Notes under the pieces: model-generated | Seen by the model: the letters and a program-made list of their open reading frames with translations, nothing else | Told to the model about the DNA's origin: nothing | The model's database searches: none | Shown: positions 33,966-45,460 of the stretch, one piece after another | How positions within the stretch are numbered: position 1 is the first letter of the stretch | Layout of the letters: every line of letters starts with the position of its first letter | Source: Cheiracanthium punctorium | Lineage: Eukaryota > Arthropoda > Arachnida > Araneae > Cheiracanthiidae | Assembly (NCBI GenBank): GCA_038373885.1 | Contig: JAWZYV010019980.1 | Location: 806,001-870,000, forward strand | Reading direction: 5' to 3' | Length of the DNA stretch: 64,000 nucleotides | Translations under genes and position numbers: made by a program

Positions 33966-34494
33966 TTGTGTGGCATGTGAATCCGTTTTCGTTGTCACAT
34001 TATGAGCTGTGATCGCAAACTTCATTATTCATTTGCGACACCTCTGGTACGTAGAAGAGCTTACAGTTTGAGATTGTGTTGTGCCTGCTTGCTGAAAATG
34101 AATTTATACTCATACATGATGAACATCGGTCGATTTTGACGTGCAGCGCCATCTGTTAGCAGTGGCATGCGCAAGGGCGTGTTTAAGGATTCTGCCCCCC
34201 CCCCCCTTGTCGGAGATTTTTTAATAAAAAGTCCATTTTTTTTCTCAACATAAATATTACGGCTTTTAACATTAAGATTGCGTCCATATTTCTTACTCTC
34301 CCCTTAAAGAAAATCTGCGTGCACCACCTCTGTTCGTATTATTGTAACTAGATACTAACTATTATTTTGAAACTTCTGTATAACATTTTTACAGATTATA
34401 TAATAAACATACCATTTGTTGCATTATTCTATTGTCCTTTGTTTTCGAGATATGTAATTTGAGATCATTATGTCCTTTGATGGGCACTCTGTAA

Positions 34495-35510
34495 GTCAAA
34501 AATATTCTTTAAAGAGTGATTAATTGTAGAGCAAATGATGTATTGAAATTCTTTTCGGTGGTGCCGTAAAAAAATCTATAAAATCTTCGTGCATGTTTTT
34601 CAATTGGTACATGGTACTATACATAGAAATAACATAAATAAAATTCGTAGTTTTCGATGAATATTTACAGCAGCTAGAGCACAGACGGACAGACAGACAA
34701 ACAGAAATCATTAACACCTTAGTCTTCTTTTTGGAGAATGTTAAAAATATAAATATCCCTCTTTTACAACATAATCGTATCACATGGACTCGGAAAGCAA
34801 GAAATTTTCTCCTTTAAAGTTTGCCAGTCTAAAAGATTCCACTCGCTAAAAAGTCAAGGATTACAGTTTTGCTGCATGTAAATCGGTTAAGCAGGGGTCG
34901 ACATACGGATTTTCAAAATTCCTATAGAAAGCGCCATACCTTAATGTTATCACACTAGGAATTTTTTGATATCCCGCGAAAGAACGAAAATATCGCCAAG
35001 ATGGGTTCATTTTTCGAAACATTTTTTCGGGTCATATTTGGTGATTTATCTCCAAAAGTCGCCAAGCTTGAAAACATTTGGCGCAATTTTTGAGGGAGAC
35101 ACACTACCGTCGTTGAACCATTAGCTAACTAGTTAGGATGGTATTGTACATGAAATGGATGATAACCTGTAAAACTACCATTGACAGTAAGGTATTGGAA
35201 TTCTTTTGAGTGCTCCTGTAGAAGAACTATAAATGATAGACGTATTATTTTCTATGGATCGCTTTATCTTGTTACTCTTAATAACATATATAAATTTTGT
35301 TTTGTTTGAATTACCGAGTTGTTTAAATTACACTTTAAAGAATGACTGCCCATAAAGCGCGATATATTGATGTATTGAAATTATTTTGAGTACTCCTGTA
35401 AAAGATCTTTAAGTGATACTGTTACGTGGGAATAGCATATATAGACTTCGTAGTAGTCTATGCGTATTTACGCCAATTAGAGCACAGACGGACAGAAGAA
35501 CAGAAGAACT
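34495..35510. repeat. three diverged ~150 bp repeat units plus a CGCCAAG repeat
   Basis: ATTGAAATTnTTTTnnGTnnTnCTGTAnAA recurs near 34540, 35195 and 35375. Two of these lead to AGAGCACAGACGGACAG (34674 and 35480). A CGCCAAG-type fragment lies between, at 34975-35100. Confidence 0.55.
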
Positions 35511-36610
35511 CCTTCAGAAGAACACCCCAAGAACAACACCCTTAAATAAATAAATAAATATTTTGACCAGAATAATGAGTCCTCATACAAATAAAAATTA
35601 TAGTACTGATATCTTCTACTTATATAATACGCTAACGTAGGCTGTACCGAAATCGACGATATTTCCAAGCTGCGAACGGCAAGAGCTAGATGTAAACATT
35701 AGTGCAATAACAATAACGCATGTGCAAATACCCAAATTAACAGTACAATGGCGTCAAATGGAAAAACCATACGCAGTAGCTAGATTACAAAATAACAATA
35801 ATAGAAACACAAAAATGCAAGATCTTTCCTACTTTTTCACAGCTTTAAACTATCGAATTTACAATACTTGGCGCATTCATCGCCCATCTAAAAAATGTCA
35901 CCTTGCATCGGGCTAAAGCGCATTTTAGCCATTTGCTGTTTCAACTTCAACATCGGCTTTTATGATGGCATCCAAAGTATGTAGCAACCCTAACCTAAAT
36001 AAATTTAATGACAAATACTGATAAAAACAAACATGATTTTCGTTGAAATGAAAATTTGATTATATCTAAAAAATAAAATTTAAACTTAAGAATTTTAGAA
36101 CGCTTAAAAACTTAAGAACGCTATTTTCATACACGGAAACTGGAGGATGGACGGACAGACATACTAAAATAGAGATTTCCAAATTTCTCAGAAAGTATTA
36201 AAACTTATTTCACGGATTTCTTCTAGTTTTTGAGTAACTCCAGCGAGAGCTGTATTAAGAAATCCTAGATTAATATTTAATGGTTATGAAGAGGGGGAAA
36301 AATCAGTGGGTTCCTCCCCCCCCCCCCCAACTACAGCACCCGATCCCAACTCGCTGAAGCATGTGATGAGGGAGTTCATTTCTTTTGACCGTGAAGGTGA
36401 AATCCACGTTGGACTTTTTTACTTCTTCCCCTTCTTTCTAGAAAAGAAAACGAGCGAAGGGGGTTAAAAACACCGAGTATCGTGAGAAAATAACCGTCTC
36501 TGTTCTGTCTTGTAACCAATTCGACGCCCAATTTAACGGCAGCGAATTTACCGAAGAAAGAGAATTTAAGAAGGGAAAAAAAGCGGTGGTTGCAAAAAAA
36601 AAAAAAATAT
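35511..36610. other. intergenic DNA, nothing recognised
   Basis: A C-run lies at 36318-36329. No gene or repeat boundary. Confidence 0.45.
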
Positions 36611-36614
36611 AAAG

Positions 36615-37990
36615 ATAGAGAACTAATATGAATTGTTTCTCAATTTCGGAAAGTTTCTAATGATTGTTGTTTCAGTTTGTTCATAATGGGATAAATGATT
36701 CATTTCCGATTTTTTTTTTTTTTTTTTTTCCATTTGGGAAAAAAAAATAATGTCCCTGTTGCCAATTAGAAATTTGAGTCTAGGTTTTTTTAGAGATGTG
36801 CGGGGGTAAAGCCTCTCATGTTTGTTACTGTGAAAAAAAAAAAAGGTCTACACTAAATTTTGTGTGCATACGTATAACAAAAAATGGTAATTAAGCATGG
36901 CCACTCACTAGTATAAAATGTTTCTGAATTTCAACGCTTCCTTTGATTGATGTTTCCGTTTGTTTACAATTGGAAAATAATGATCCTTTCCGATTTTTTT
37001 ATTCGAGAAAAAATAATGTCGCAATTTCCAATTTAAAAAAAAGTTTTCCACTTATTTTTAATAAAGATGTGTATAGCAAAGATAAATGTTTATTTATCTT
37101 TACTACTTCGAGATGTAGTCCAGAATAAGCTATTTTGAGTTTGTATTTTTTTTTAAGTACAAAGTAATAGTAATAATCAAACAGGAAAAGACTAACATGA
37201 ATTGGTTTTCAGCTTCAAGAAACTTAGATTAGCTGTTGTTTCTGTTTGTCCGTAATGGAATCAATGATTCATTCTCTATTTTTTCATTCAAGCGGGGTAG
37301 AAAAAATGCCTCGTTTGCAAATTTTATATATTTTGTTGGCTTTTGAGGTGTGTATGTGTGCGTGTTACTCAGAGAGGGAGATTAAATTTAATTATATTGT
37401 GCATAAATATTTATACATAAATAGTGGTGGTTAATATTAATGAAGAAATTGTTATGAATCGTTTCTCAGTTTTGAGTAGTTTTTAAGGATTTTTTGCAGG
37501 TTTTTTTATATTTAAATAAATGATTTATATCCGAATCTTTCTTTCAAGAAAAATTAATGTTGCAATTTCAACTTTCAATTTTTTACTAGTTCTTTTTTAA
37601 AATGATGACAGGTGAAACTTTTATCATTTCATTTTGCGGCAAAACTTTTTGTCGCAAAATGTAAATGACAAAAATCTGCAAAATTATATTGTGTATAAAT
37701 ATATTAATTACAAAAATTAGCCATTAGCTTGGAGAACTGATATGAGTTGTTTCCCAATTTCGGGAAGGTTTCTTGTAGCTGTTTGAATTTGTTCATAGTG
37801 GAATTAATACTTCTTTTTACACTTCTTTAATACTTCTTTGATTTCTCTTTAATACTTATTTAATTTCTTTAATACTTCTTAACTTCTCTTCTTTAATTTC
37901 TTTTTTTTTTCATTCAAGAAAAATCACTGACTCAGAGGCGAAATTTTTACTAAATTTTTCACTAGTTTTTATAGTTATTTGTATTTGTAT
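36615..37990. repeat. tandem array of ~260-290 bp units, about five
   Basis: Blocks GAATTGTTTCTCAATTTCGG, GTTTGTTCATAATGG, AATGATTCATTTCCGATTTTT and AAGAAAAATAATGTNGCAATTT recur starting near 36625, 36915, 37195, 37453 and 37738. The copies are diverged. T-rich slippage (TTAATACTTC repeats) lies inside the last unit at 37800-37905. Confidence 0.7.
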
Positions 37991-38107
37991 TAATTTTAAT
38001 TAATTTATTTATGCATTGAGTACCAACTTAAATACTTTTATCTGCTGTTTAGACATGCAGCTGAGATAAAAGCTATACTCTGAGATAAAGACTGTATGTA
38101 TCCTATA

Positions 38108-38150
38108 CTCTGGTGTCAAAAATTAAGGTTACAAATTTATAAATGCAAAA
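38108..38150 (+). repeat. Tc1-type left terminus, orphan
   Basis: TA then CTCTGGTGTCAAAAATTAAG resembles the CACTCATGTCCATAAATTAA end of the intact Tc1 element at 57765. No matching right end or transposase was found downstream. Confidence 0.45.
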
Positions 38151-38682
38151 CATGTAATAACTGAAGAAATAATCGGTTTACTATAGCAAAATTTGTCACA
38201 GAAAAATATTGTTATGTAAGAAAATATATAATACATAACAATAAAAATGGGTGAACTGTTAGTAATTTCACAGATCATATCGAAAACGGTCTAATCATGA
38301 TGTTTTATACCTCGTAAGAGGTTTGCGGCCCACCTCATGTAGTATGTGGCTACTGTGCACTGCTACACAAGCTTTTGAAGATGTCATACTGTTAGGCATG
38401 AGACTAAAAAAAATCGTTGTTTTGTGAAAAACTTCGATTTTTTTTTTAAGGTCACATGATTGGGGTTCCAAAACTGTTTCACTTTTGCTCTTACGATAAC
38501 TAGAAGCTAAGTTGTACAAGAAATAATGAACCTGAAGAGGATAGTATTTTGTACAGAATGTTTTTCGTAAATTTTCTGTACGATAAATGCCATATATCAA
38601 AAAGTGTTTAAGATATTGATTGATATTTTGCCAGGATATTTTGATGATTATTAGCTGTGTCATGAAACAGAATATAACTTCT

Positions 38683-39086
38683 TAGTATTTAAAGCTCAAC
38701 GAGCACGATAATTTACAAAAATTAATGCAAAAATTCAGTGCGGAAGAGCAGATAAAAATATAAGAAATATTCTGTATGTAAAAACCGAAAATATTTCGAT
38801 TTTTATATGAAAACTATGTATTTTATTTTTCTAAAAAAGAGCATTTTTTAAAGTGTCATGAAACAGAATATAATATTTCTGCGTTTATTTATTGATTTTA
38901 TAACCATTTTTTCTTCAAAAATGCTCTTTTTTTAGGAAAAAAAAAATACTCAGTTTTCAATAAAAATCGAAATATTTTCGGTTTCCACATACAGAATATT
39001 TCTTACATTTTTATCTGCTCTTCCACATTGACTTTTCACATTCATTTTTGTAAATTATCGTGCTTCGTTGGGCTTTAAGTACTATA
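38683..39086. repeat. long inverted repeat, ~165 bp arms
   Basis: 38683-38852 pairs with 38916-39086 across a ~63 bp loop. Shared blocks include AGCACGATAATTTACAAAAA, GAAGAGCAGATAAAAAT and GAAATATTCTGTATGT. TGTCATGAAACAGAATATAA is additionally present twice in direct orientation (38658 and 38856). Confidence 0.8.
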
Positions 39087-39590
39087 GTAAGAGGATAGCG
39101 CGAAAATGTGTTTCATATGCCTCACCGCTCTCTCCTCCACCCCTGACAACACAAAGTCTGCAAATGAACCGGTACTCGGATCTTCCTAGGTCCACGCCAC
39201 GGAATTTTTTATTTCGATCTTCGCATTGTATTCCAATTTTGCAGAGCATCACACCCACCAGACAAGCTAGAAATATTGTGAAGTGAGTTTATCGTACACC
39301 CTCATGGGCATCAACAGCATAAAGCAAGGGCGGGGGGGCACTTGCCTCCTGGCATTTTTGTATTCTGCATTTTTTTCCTGTTTTTGTTCTTTCCAACCAT
39401 ATAGCCATATGTTCAAGTAACATTTGAAGCCCCCCCCCCCGTTGGAAAATTTTCTATCGACGCCCACGTCCTGTCTCAATATCGTTCGTGCTTTTAGAGC
39501 AAATCCCGTTGAAGACGTACAAATGTGTTAAGTTTAAAATTTGAACTGTACATTTTTTAATTTCTGATAAACAAAAAGGTTGTACTCCTT
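39087..39590. other. intergenic DNA, possible hAT-type MITE
   Basis: CAAGGGCGGGGGGGCAC near 39326 and TTTCTATCGACGCCCACG ending near 39469, together with central C-runs, resemble GC-tipped hAT MITEs. The termini do not match well, so the call is weak. Otherwise nothing is seen. Confidence 0.35.
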
Positions 39591-39872
39591 AAGTTAAGTC
39601 GAGCGACGGCAACGACTGCCCTTTTTTCAGCATTGGACAATCTATCCAGCTGTTCTCGCATTCTTCCATTTTTCAGCAGATGTCAGTGCTGTTAAAAAAA
39701 TAACCGTGGCCATTTTTTTACTGGAAATGACGTGCTAAAAAGTAAAGAATTCTCGTGGAGCTATGTCACCCGCAACTATTTTTATAGAAATCCAATCTAT
39801 TCTTCGTAACTGGCAACAGTCAAAACGTCAGAGTTTCGTGTTCTCAGAGAGAGAACACTGCGCGTTAAAGGG
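39591..39872 (-). mobile_element. TTAA foldback family, left half (copy G)
   Basis: Reversed copy from within arm 1 (AGTTAAGTCGAGCGACGGCA) through the left domain to GCGCGTTAAAGGG, then TTAA (39873-39876). The remaining half is missing. Confidence 0.85.
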
Positions 39873-39919
39873 TTAAAAAGCGTCCGTTGATTCTTACCGA
39901 TCCCTAAAAAAAGCCTGGA

Positions 39920-40240
39920 ACAATCATTTATTTAATCGAGGATCCACCAGGACATCCTATCGAAATTCTTCCTCACGTGCAATGTCTCGCCAATTCTGAC
40001 CTCTCCTTCCCTCAAATCGATGTGATACCGGGGCGTCACGTGCGGCTAGTTTGGCGGCCGTCACAAATCAGTCCCTCCCCTCCCCTTCCGACGGGGCCTC
40101 GCAGCATCCAAAACAACACAACTCCTTGACCCCCCTCGCGTTGCCACCTAACGCACGCTAATAAATGTCGGCCGTGCCCCGCAGAGGTAATGGCCCCGCG
40201 CCGCACCCCCGCACACCTCAAGACGTGACCCAACTAGAAC
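39920..40240. other. GC-rich island
   Basis: Distinctly GC- and CpG-rich compared with the window (GGGGCGTCACGTGCGGC, GTCGGCCGTGCCCCGCAG). No conserved protein is recognisable in any frame. It could be a promoter-associated island, an exon too short to identify, or a repeat of a family I do not know. Confidence 0.4.
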
Positions 40241-40805
40241 AAAAAAAAAAAAAAAAATTGTTGAGGGGGGGTGGGGATTTCTTTTGTTTTCACTCTTGCT
40301 TTTTTTTTTTCCCTTTTCCGAAACAGCCTCCCGAGGCTTTATCTCCGAGATGTTTGCCTGAGTTAAATTTTATGCCGGTGAGTTTTTAAAAAGGGGCAAA
40401 GAGACAGGGGAGGGGGGCGAAAGAGAAAGGGCAAAAAGTAATGGGTCTTGTTTGAGAAAAAAAAAAAAAAGGTTTTATTACAAAGTCAGCCGGTAAGTTT
40501 TTGATCAGTTCTGAAAATTAGGGATGTATGTGAACCGAATATTTACGGCCAGCAACACGTAGAAGAAATGACGGGGTAGCTTGGAACTTCGTTTTACCCA
40601 GCTAGGAAATTAAATTTGATGTGTACAAAACTCTATAGGTAGATATCAGAGTATAAGAGAAATGGGAATTTGTAAAATATTTGTAACGCTTCAAAATCAT
40701 CTATTTTTCTTCAATAAATTTACCGTAAAGTCAGTCGGTAATTTTTTGACACAGAGCTATGCATAATAATCAGAATACTAAGCAATACGGTTGTTCATAT
40801 TTTTA
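40241..40805. other. homopolymer-rich then AT-rich DNA, nothing recognised
   Basis: A-, G- and T-runs at 40240-40310 and an A-run at 40457-40470. No gene. Confidence 0.45.
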
Positions 40806-40809
40806 TGAA

Positions 40810-41291
40810 CCCTTTGAGGCGCAACCCTTTTCCAATGCTGAAGAAAGGGCAGCCGTTGCCATCGCTCGACTTAACTACCAAAGATGGCGGACGATCGAAA
40901 CGTTCATCGCGTACCAGAGATCTAGAGACCCTTTTTTGACGACGGCTGTGCGGCCAGCGCTGCGTCAGTCTCACGTGAGCGATGTCGATCGTCGCCATCT
41001 TGCTGGTAGTTAAGTCGAGCGATGGCAACGGCTGCCCTTTTTTCAGCATTGGGCAATCTATCCAGCTGTTCTCGCATTCTTCCATTTTTCAGCAGATGCC
41101 AGTGCTGTTAAAAGTAATCGTGACAATTATTTTTACGGGAAATGACGTGCTAAAAAGTAAAGGATTCTCGTAGAGCGAGCTATGTCACCCGCAACTATTT
41201 TTATAGAAATCAAATCTATTCTCCGTGACTGGCAACAGTCAAAACGTCAGAGTTTGGTGTTCCCAGAGCGGGAATACTGCGTGTTAAAGGG
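40810..41291 (-). mobile_element. TTAA foldback element, full length (copy H)
   Basis: Reversed: CCCTTTGAGGCGCAACCC after TGAA (40806-40809), both arms (about 40838-40940 and 40985-41060), the left domain, and GTGTTAAAGGG before TTAA (41292-41295). The centre is shortened. Length 482 bp. Confidence 0.9.
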
Positions 41292-41295
41292 TTAA

Positions 41296-41800
41296 CACAC
41301 TTTTATTACTTTCACCTGTATGTTTGTTTGTTTGTAACCGACTCCTTTGGACCCGATTTTGACCACTTTAAACGGTCAGATTTAATTTAAACTCCGTAGA
41401 CTTATCAAGGACCGATGGCAATACAATAATTTGATAAGTTTATCCCATTATCCTGATTAGGATCGTCAGGATTAGTAATTTTCTTAGAGATCCTTTGCGT
41501 GAGAGCGAGAGAGATGGAGCAAGAGCGCGGTCTACGCATGCGTACCATTTCGGCACTCGGCTCAGCACAATGGAGTAGAACCTCTCCCGCTGTTGGTAAT
41601 TGCATTCAATGGTATGTTTGGGTAGTTAGATTTTTGAAATCCAGATGGCAAATCTAAAAATTTTACCTGAATATTGTTACATGGATGTTTGTGTTTGTTG
41701 TAGTCGTTATGAAGCGTGTTTGTTGATTAGAGATCCATTTTTCCTTTTTAGTGAGGAAGGTAGCATTTAACTGCAGGTTAATTAATACTTTGGTGCACAG
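41296..41800. other. intergenic DNA, nothing recognised
   Basis: ACCGACTCCTTTGGACCCG at 41338 and the following ~100 bp look like repeat-derived sequence, but I cannot name a family. Confidence 0.4.
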
Positions 41801-41801
41801 A

Positions 41802-41960
41802 CAGGGTGTAGCCAAAGAGGGGTGGATTAAGGGCTGCTGCCCCCCCTCCGAAATGGGACCCTTTACTTTGCTTACAATTTGATATTTAGCTTACGATTGA
41901 ACTTTATCTTTAAATTTGATATCAAGCCCACCCCGAAATAAAATCCTGGTTACGCCACTG
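41802..41960. mobile_element. 159 bp hAT-type MITE
   Basis: Left CAGGGTGTAGCCAAAG and right (inverted) CAGTGGCGTAACCAGG. Flanks GTGCACAG (41793-41800) and GTGCTCAG (41961-41968) form an 8 bp duplication with one mismatch. One extra A separates the left flank from the terminus. GC-rich tips and C-runs are typical of this group. Confidence 0.7.
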
Positions 41961-42117
41961 GTGCTCAGTAAAAATAAATTATCTCAGAGTTTGTACTTTC
42001 CAATTTAGTGTTCCTTAGTGTCTTGTGAGAGATATCGAAAATTAAAAAATATATAAATTTTAAATAAATACAGTTTAAAAAAACACGCTTTTATAGCAAA
42101 TCGAACTAAAAAGTGAA

Positions 42118-42458
42118 AAATAAATATAGTTTTAAAAAACTAAAAAACACGCTTTAGTGATAAATTGAACTAACTAAAAAATGAAAAATAATTCTTGATA
42201 TAGAAATAAATGAATGAACGAAAATTAGTGTTATTGTTAAAAAAGTGTGGGGGTGCTCCATATATCAGCTCTTGAGATTATTCGATCCGTACGATTAGTA
42301 CAAAAATGCAGCACAAAGCCCCCCACACTAGTTCCACAATAATACTATTTTTCGTTCATTAATTTATTTCTATATTAAGAATTATTTTTCACTTTTTAGT
42401 TAGTTCAATTTATCACTAAAATGTGTTTTTTAGATTTTTAAAACTATATTTTATATTT
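42118..42458. repeat. large foldback, ~140 bp arms
   Basis: 42118-42258 and 42315-42458 are inverted copies. Blocks such as GTTCAATTTATCACTAAA and CGTTCATTNATTTATTTCTA match, and the innermost parts are GTGTGGGGGTGCTCC and AGCCCCCCACAC. The sequence is AT-rich with no coding capacity. Confidence 0.8.
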
Positions 42459-42475
42459 CAACTTATCGCCACGTT

Positions 42476-42723
42476 CAGTAGCGGATTCAGGGGAGGGGCT
42501 AAGGGGCTTCAGCCCCCCCAAAAGAGTTTACTAAAGGGTAACATTCTGATTCATTATGCACTTTGTATATGTAAAGTGATCTTTTTTAATCACTTAGCCC
42601 CTCCCAAAAGTTTTTACACTGGTTTAGACTAAAATTTTGCTTTATTGTATATTTTGTTTGGGTAAAATAAGTTTTTTTCAAAATTTAGCCCCTCCCAAAA
42701 GAGAATTTCTGGATCCGCCACTG
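42476..42723. mobile_element. 248 bp hAT-type MITE with perfect 8 bp duplication
   Basis: It starts CAGTAGCGGATTCAG, with inverted end CAGTGGCGGATCCAG. GCCACGTT is present on both sides (42468-42475 and 42724-42731). The interior repeats TTAGCCCCTCCCAAAAG twice. Confidence 0.9.
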
Positions 42724-42731
42724 GCCACGTT

Positions 42732-43039
42732 TTACTATTAAATCGATTAGCACTTTCCTTAGAGAAGATCGAAAAAAGAAATATTTTACATACCATTCCT
42801 GTTTAAAGAAGCATTTACTGCATCTCAATCTCAAATCAAGTCTACAGCCACTACTAAAGCCAGAAATGTAGGTCACTTTATTGTGTGGGGATTTTGTAGG
42901 TGAGACCTTAAGGAGATCATTTTTGGCCACCTTCCCCTATGTTATTAAGAACAAGAACTACAGAAATTGGTCTCCAGCAAAAAAAAAATCTCGAGTGACT
43001 CCACTCGACTTTCCGAAGATTCACGATTAAGATCATTAC
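42732..43039. other. intergenic DNA, nothing recognised
   Basis: No gene or repeat boundary. Confidence 0.45.
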
Positions 43040-43059
43040 CAAGCATTTAAATAAATTAT

Positions 43060-43527
43060 AATCGATGAATACTTCAAACAATATACCAAATTGAAGCTCA
43101 ACCGAATGCGCCGTTTAAACGCTAGCACACTTTCAAGAATCCCCCTACGATAGGCCATAATGTAAAAGAAATCTTTGTCCTTTTAGCCCTGTAGAAAAAT
43201 TATAGTCCTACACACATCAAAATCAATATCGGTCTTACGATGGTGGTTTATAACATGTATACCCAATTTGAGCTCAATCGAATACACCGTTTAAACGCTA
43301 GCGCACTTTCAAGAATTCCCCCCCCCCATAGGCCATAATGTAAAAAAAATCTTTGTCGTAACCCTGTAGAAAAACTGTAAGTCCTATATACATCAAAATC
43401 AATACCGGTCTTACGATGGTGTGGTTTATAACATATATATCCAATTTCAGCTGAATCGAATACTCCGTTTAGGAGCTATCGTGTTCACTCACATACACAC
43501 ATACACACATACACATACATACATACA
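43060..43527 (+). repeat. ~180-190 bp tandem repeat ending in a (CACATA)n tract
   Basis: Blocks CCAAATTGAAGCTCAACCGA / CCAATTTGAGCTCAATCGAA, CCGTTTAAACGCTAGCNCAC, CATAGGCCATAATGTAAAA and ACATCAAAATCAATANCGGT occur at 43086, 43265 and (partly) 43442. A CACACATACACA tract follows at 43490-43527. Confidence 0.75.
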
Positions 43528-43531
43528 TCTC

Positions 43532-43656
43532 GTAAAAATAGCATAAATGAATTCAGAAGACCTCAAAACGTGTAAATACACCAAACCCTCGAAGTCGAAT
43601 TTTTTTATGATTACAATACTTTCCTTACATTATACATATTCGGAAAGTAATAATGT
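43532..43656 (+). repeat. segment shared with Helitron 24216-26595
   Basis: ATAGCATAAATGAATTCAGA, AGACCTCAAAACGTGTAAAT and CGAAGTCGAATTTTTT match 26150-26275 nearly base for base. The rest of the Helitron is not present here. Confidence 0.8.
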
Positions 43657-43659
43657 GTT

Positions 43660-45330
43660 TATCGTTTATAGTTCTTCCATAGGAGCAGTCTGGAAGACAT
43701 TAAATACAATATCAAAATACGAGAGATTAATTCTAATGCATTACAGTGTATAGCATTTTTAGAGGCATTCATTCATTTCAAGCACAATACAATAAGTACA
43801 TAGCCGCTTATAACAGCTTACTCTTCATTTAAATTAGAAGAAACATTTAAAGTTTCGTTTATTTTGTCTCACAAAATTACACTCCCAATTTTGACCCCCT
43901 CCCCCGTCTCCCTACGTTGGAGACTTCTCTGGGGAACAGAACGTGCCCATAATATGGAAATATACCTCTATAAGTTAGACACTTTTTGAGGGAGCCGCAA
44001 GTGTCCAACTTACGGAGGTTTCACGGTACACAGCTTTTTTGAGGTTATCTTCAAAATTAAGTTTGACAACGCTACATCGTTAAATTTGGCATTGCCTCAC
44101 AAAATTACACTAATAGTAATATACAACTTTTTTGAGGTTATCTTCAAAATCAATTTTGAAGATTGATACATCGATAAATGTAGCTCAAAAGAGAGACTAT
44201 TTTGTTGGTATTATGAATTAAGGCAATGACAATAAACTTGTATCGTCTAATTGTATTGTGTATTAAAGCAAAGCTATTCGGGGGCTGTCTGCCTAAGGAG
44301 TGTCTTGGGCGAAGGAATTTTTCTGTGGGCTCTACTTTCACGTTACATCAGGAGAAAACCGTCGAAAACTCCACACGCTTAAACCCAAAGAGCGAAAAAA
44401 AAACGATACATTGGGGAGCGATCCGTTTCCATGGAAACCTACCGGTATTTCCGCAAAAGTGCTTCTTTAAGTAGTCTTTTTTCTGAGAATTCCCTCCTCG
44501 CTTCGTCTTTTTCCTTAGAATTTCCCTCCTCGCTTCCTCTTTCTTCGGAGAATTCCCCTCCTCGCTTATTGTTATGTTTCGCTCCGCTCTTGTGATCGAA
44601 AAACGCTCCTAAAGGAGAAGACCACTTTTGAGAACTGGGCCGAAAATCGCTCCGACTGATCGAATTTCGCTCGTTTGGTTTAAGCGTGAGATCGTTAGAT
44701 CGATGCCGCGCGACAGGTCCGAACCCGGAACCTTCCCACTTCTGATATCTACCATGTCCTATGTCTGTCCATTCGGCTATGGTGGGGGGGGGGGGGCTAT
44801 TGTGTTGGAGCGTGTTTTCTAAACGATAAGGTTGGCGTGATTTATCTGATTGATACCGTACGTTGTTTCCTTTATTTACGTTTTTGCCATTAGCTCATGG
44901 TTTTTATAAAAAGTTATATGATATTTACTGCCAGTAGTGTTTCACAATAAATATTCCCGCCAGGTGGTGTTTGGAAAAAAAAAAAAAGAGAAAAAATACG
45001 TAAACGGAATACCGCAGTGAACAAATCCACGACCGATCTCGTCCGAAATCCGTCCGATTTTTATCACGAAGGTAAAACGTAGCAAAGCACAAGAAATAAA
45101 CCACCAATAAACAAAAGTGGAAGGTGTATACGGGAAATATCTCCGGCAGAATCGGCAGAGGAGGGTGTCAAAAGTAGGAGAAATATGTCCGATTTTGAAG
45201 AACTCCGGGTGCTTCCAAATTCCAAACCTGCACCGGACGCATTTCTATTATTCATTGTTGCGAATCTATAAACTTGGAAATTCCGCGGGCTCGAGACACC
45301 CGAAAAATTTCCAACTGGCTATACTTATAC
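43660..45330. other. intergenic DNA with a hairpin and a short tandem repeat
   Basis: Hairpin CCTCTATAAGTTAGACACTT (43964-43983) with its inverted partner at about 43998-44018. GAATTYCCTCCTCGCTTC occurs three times at 32 bp spacing (44486-44567). The rest is unrecognised. Confidence 0.5.
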
Positions 45331-45339
45331 CGATATTTT

Positions 45340-45460
45340 GGCAGGAAGAGGATGAGAGGAAAATAAAGAAAAAAAAAATTCGAATATCTGTTTTTGTTTC
45401 AAGTGTTCGGATTTCCCAGGAGGAGTATAAGTATAGAGACATTTTTCTGGTAAGAAATTG
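45340..45460. repeat. repeat related to 50453-50740
   Basis: CGGATTTCCCAGGAGGAGTA, then TAAGTATAGAGACATTTTTC, corresponds to CGGATTTCCCACGAGATATATAACTATGGACATTTTTC near 50518. Family unknown. Confidence 0.5.

Larger units (their letters stand above)
33115..34491 (+). mobile_element. decayed mariner-type (IS630-Tc1-mariner) element
   Basis: Left CAGGTTGTCCAGCAAAGGGC and right (inverted) CAGAGTGCCCATCAAAGGAC are matching termini, and the similarity continues for ~25 bp. TA lies at 33113-33114 and 34492-34493. It encloses a transposase remnant at 33850-33965, a (TTA)n tract at 33168-33205 and a CGCCAAG-type repeat at 33285-33405. Confidence 0.7.
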
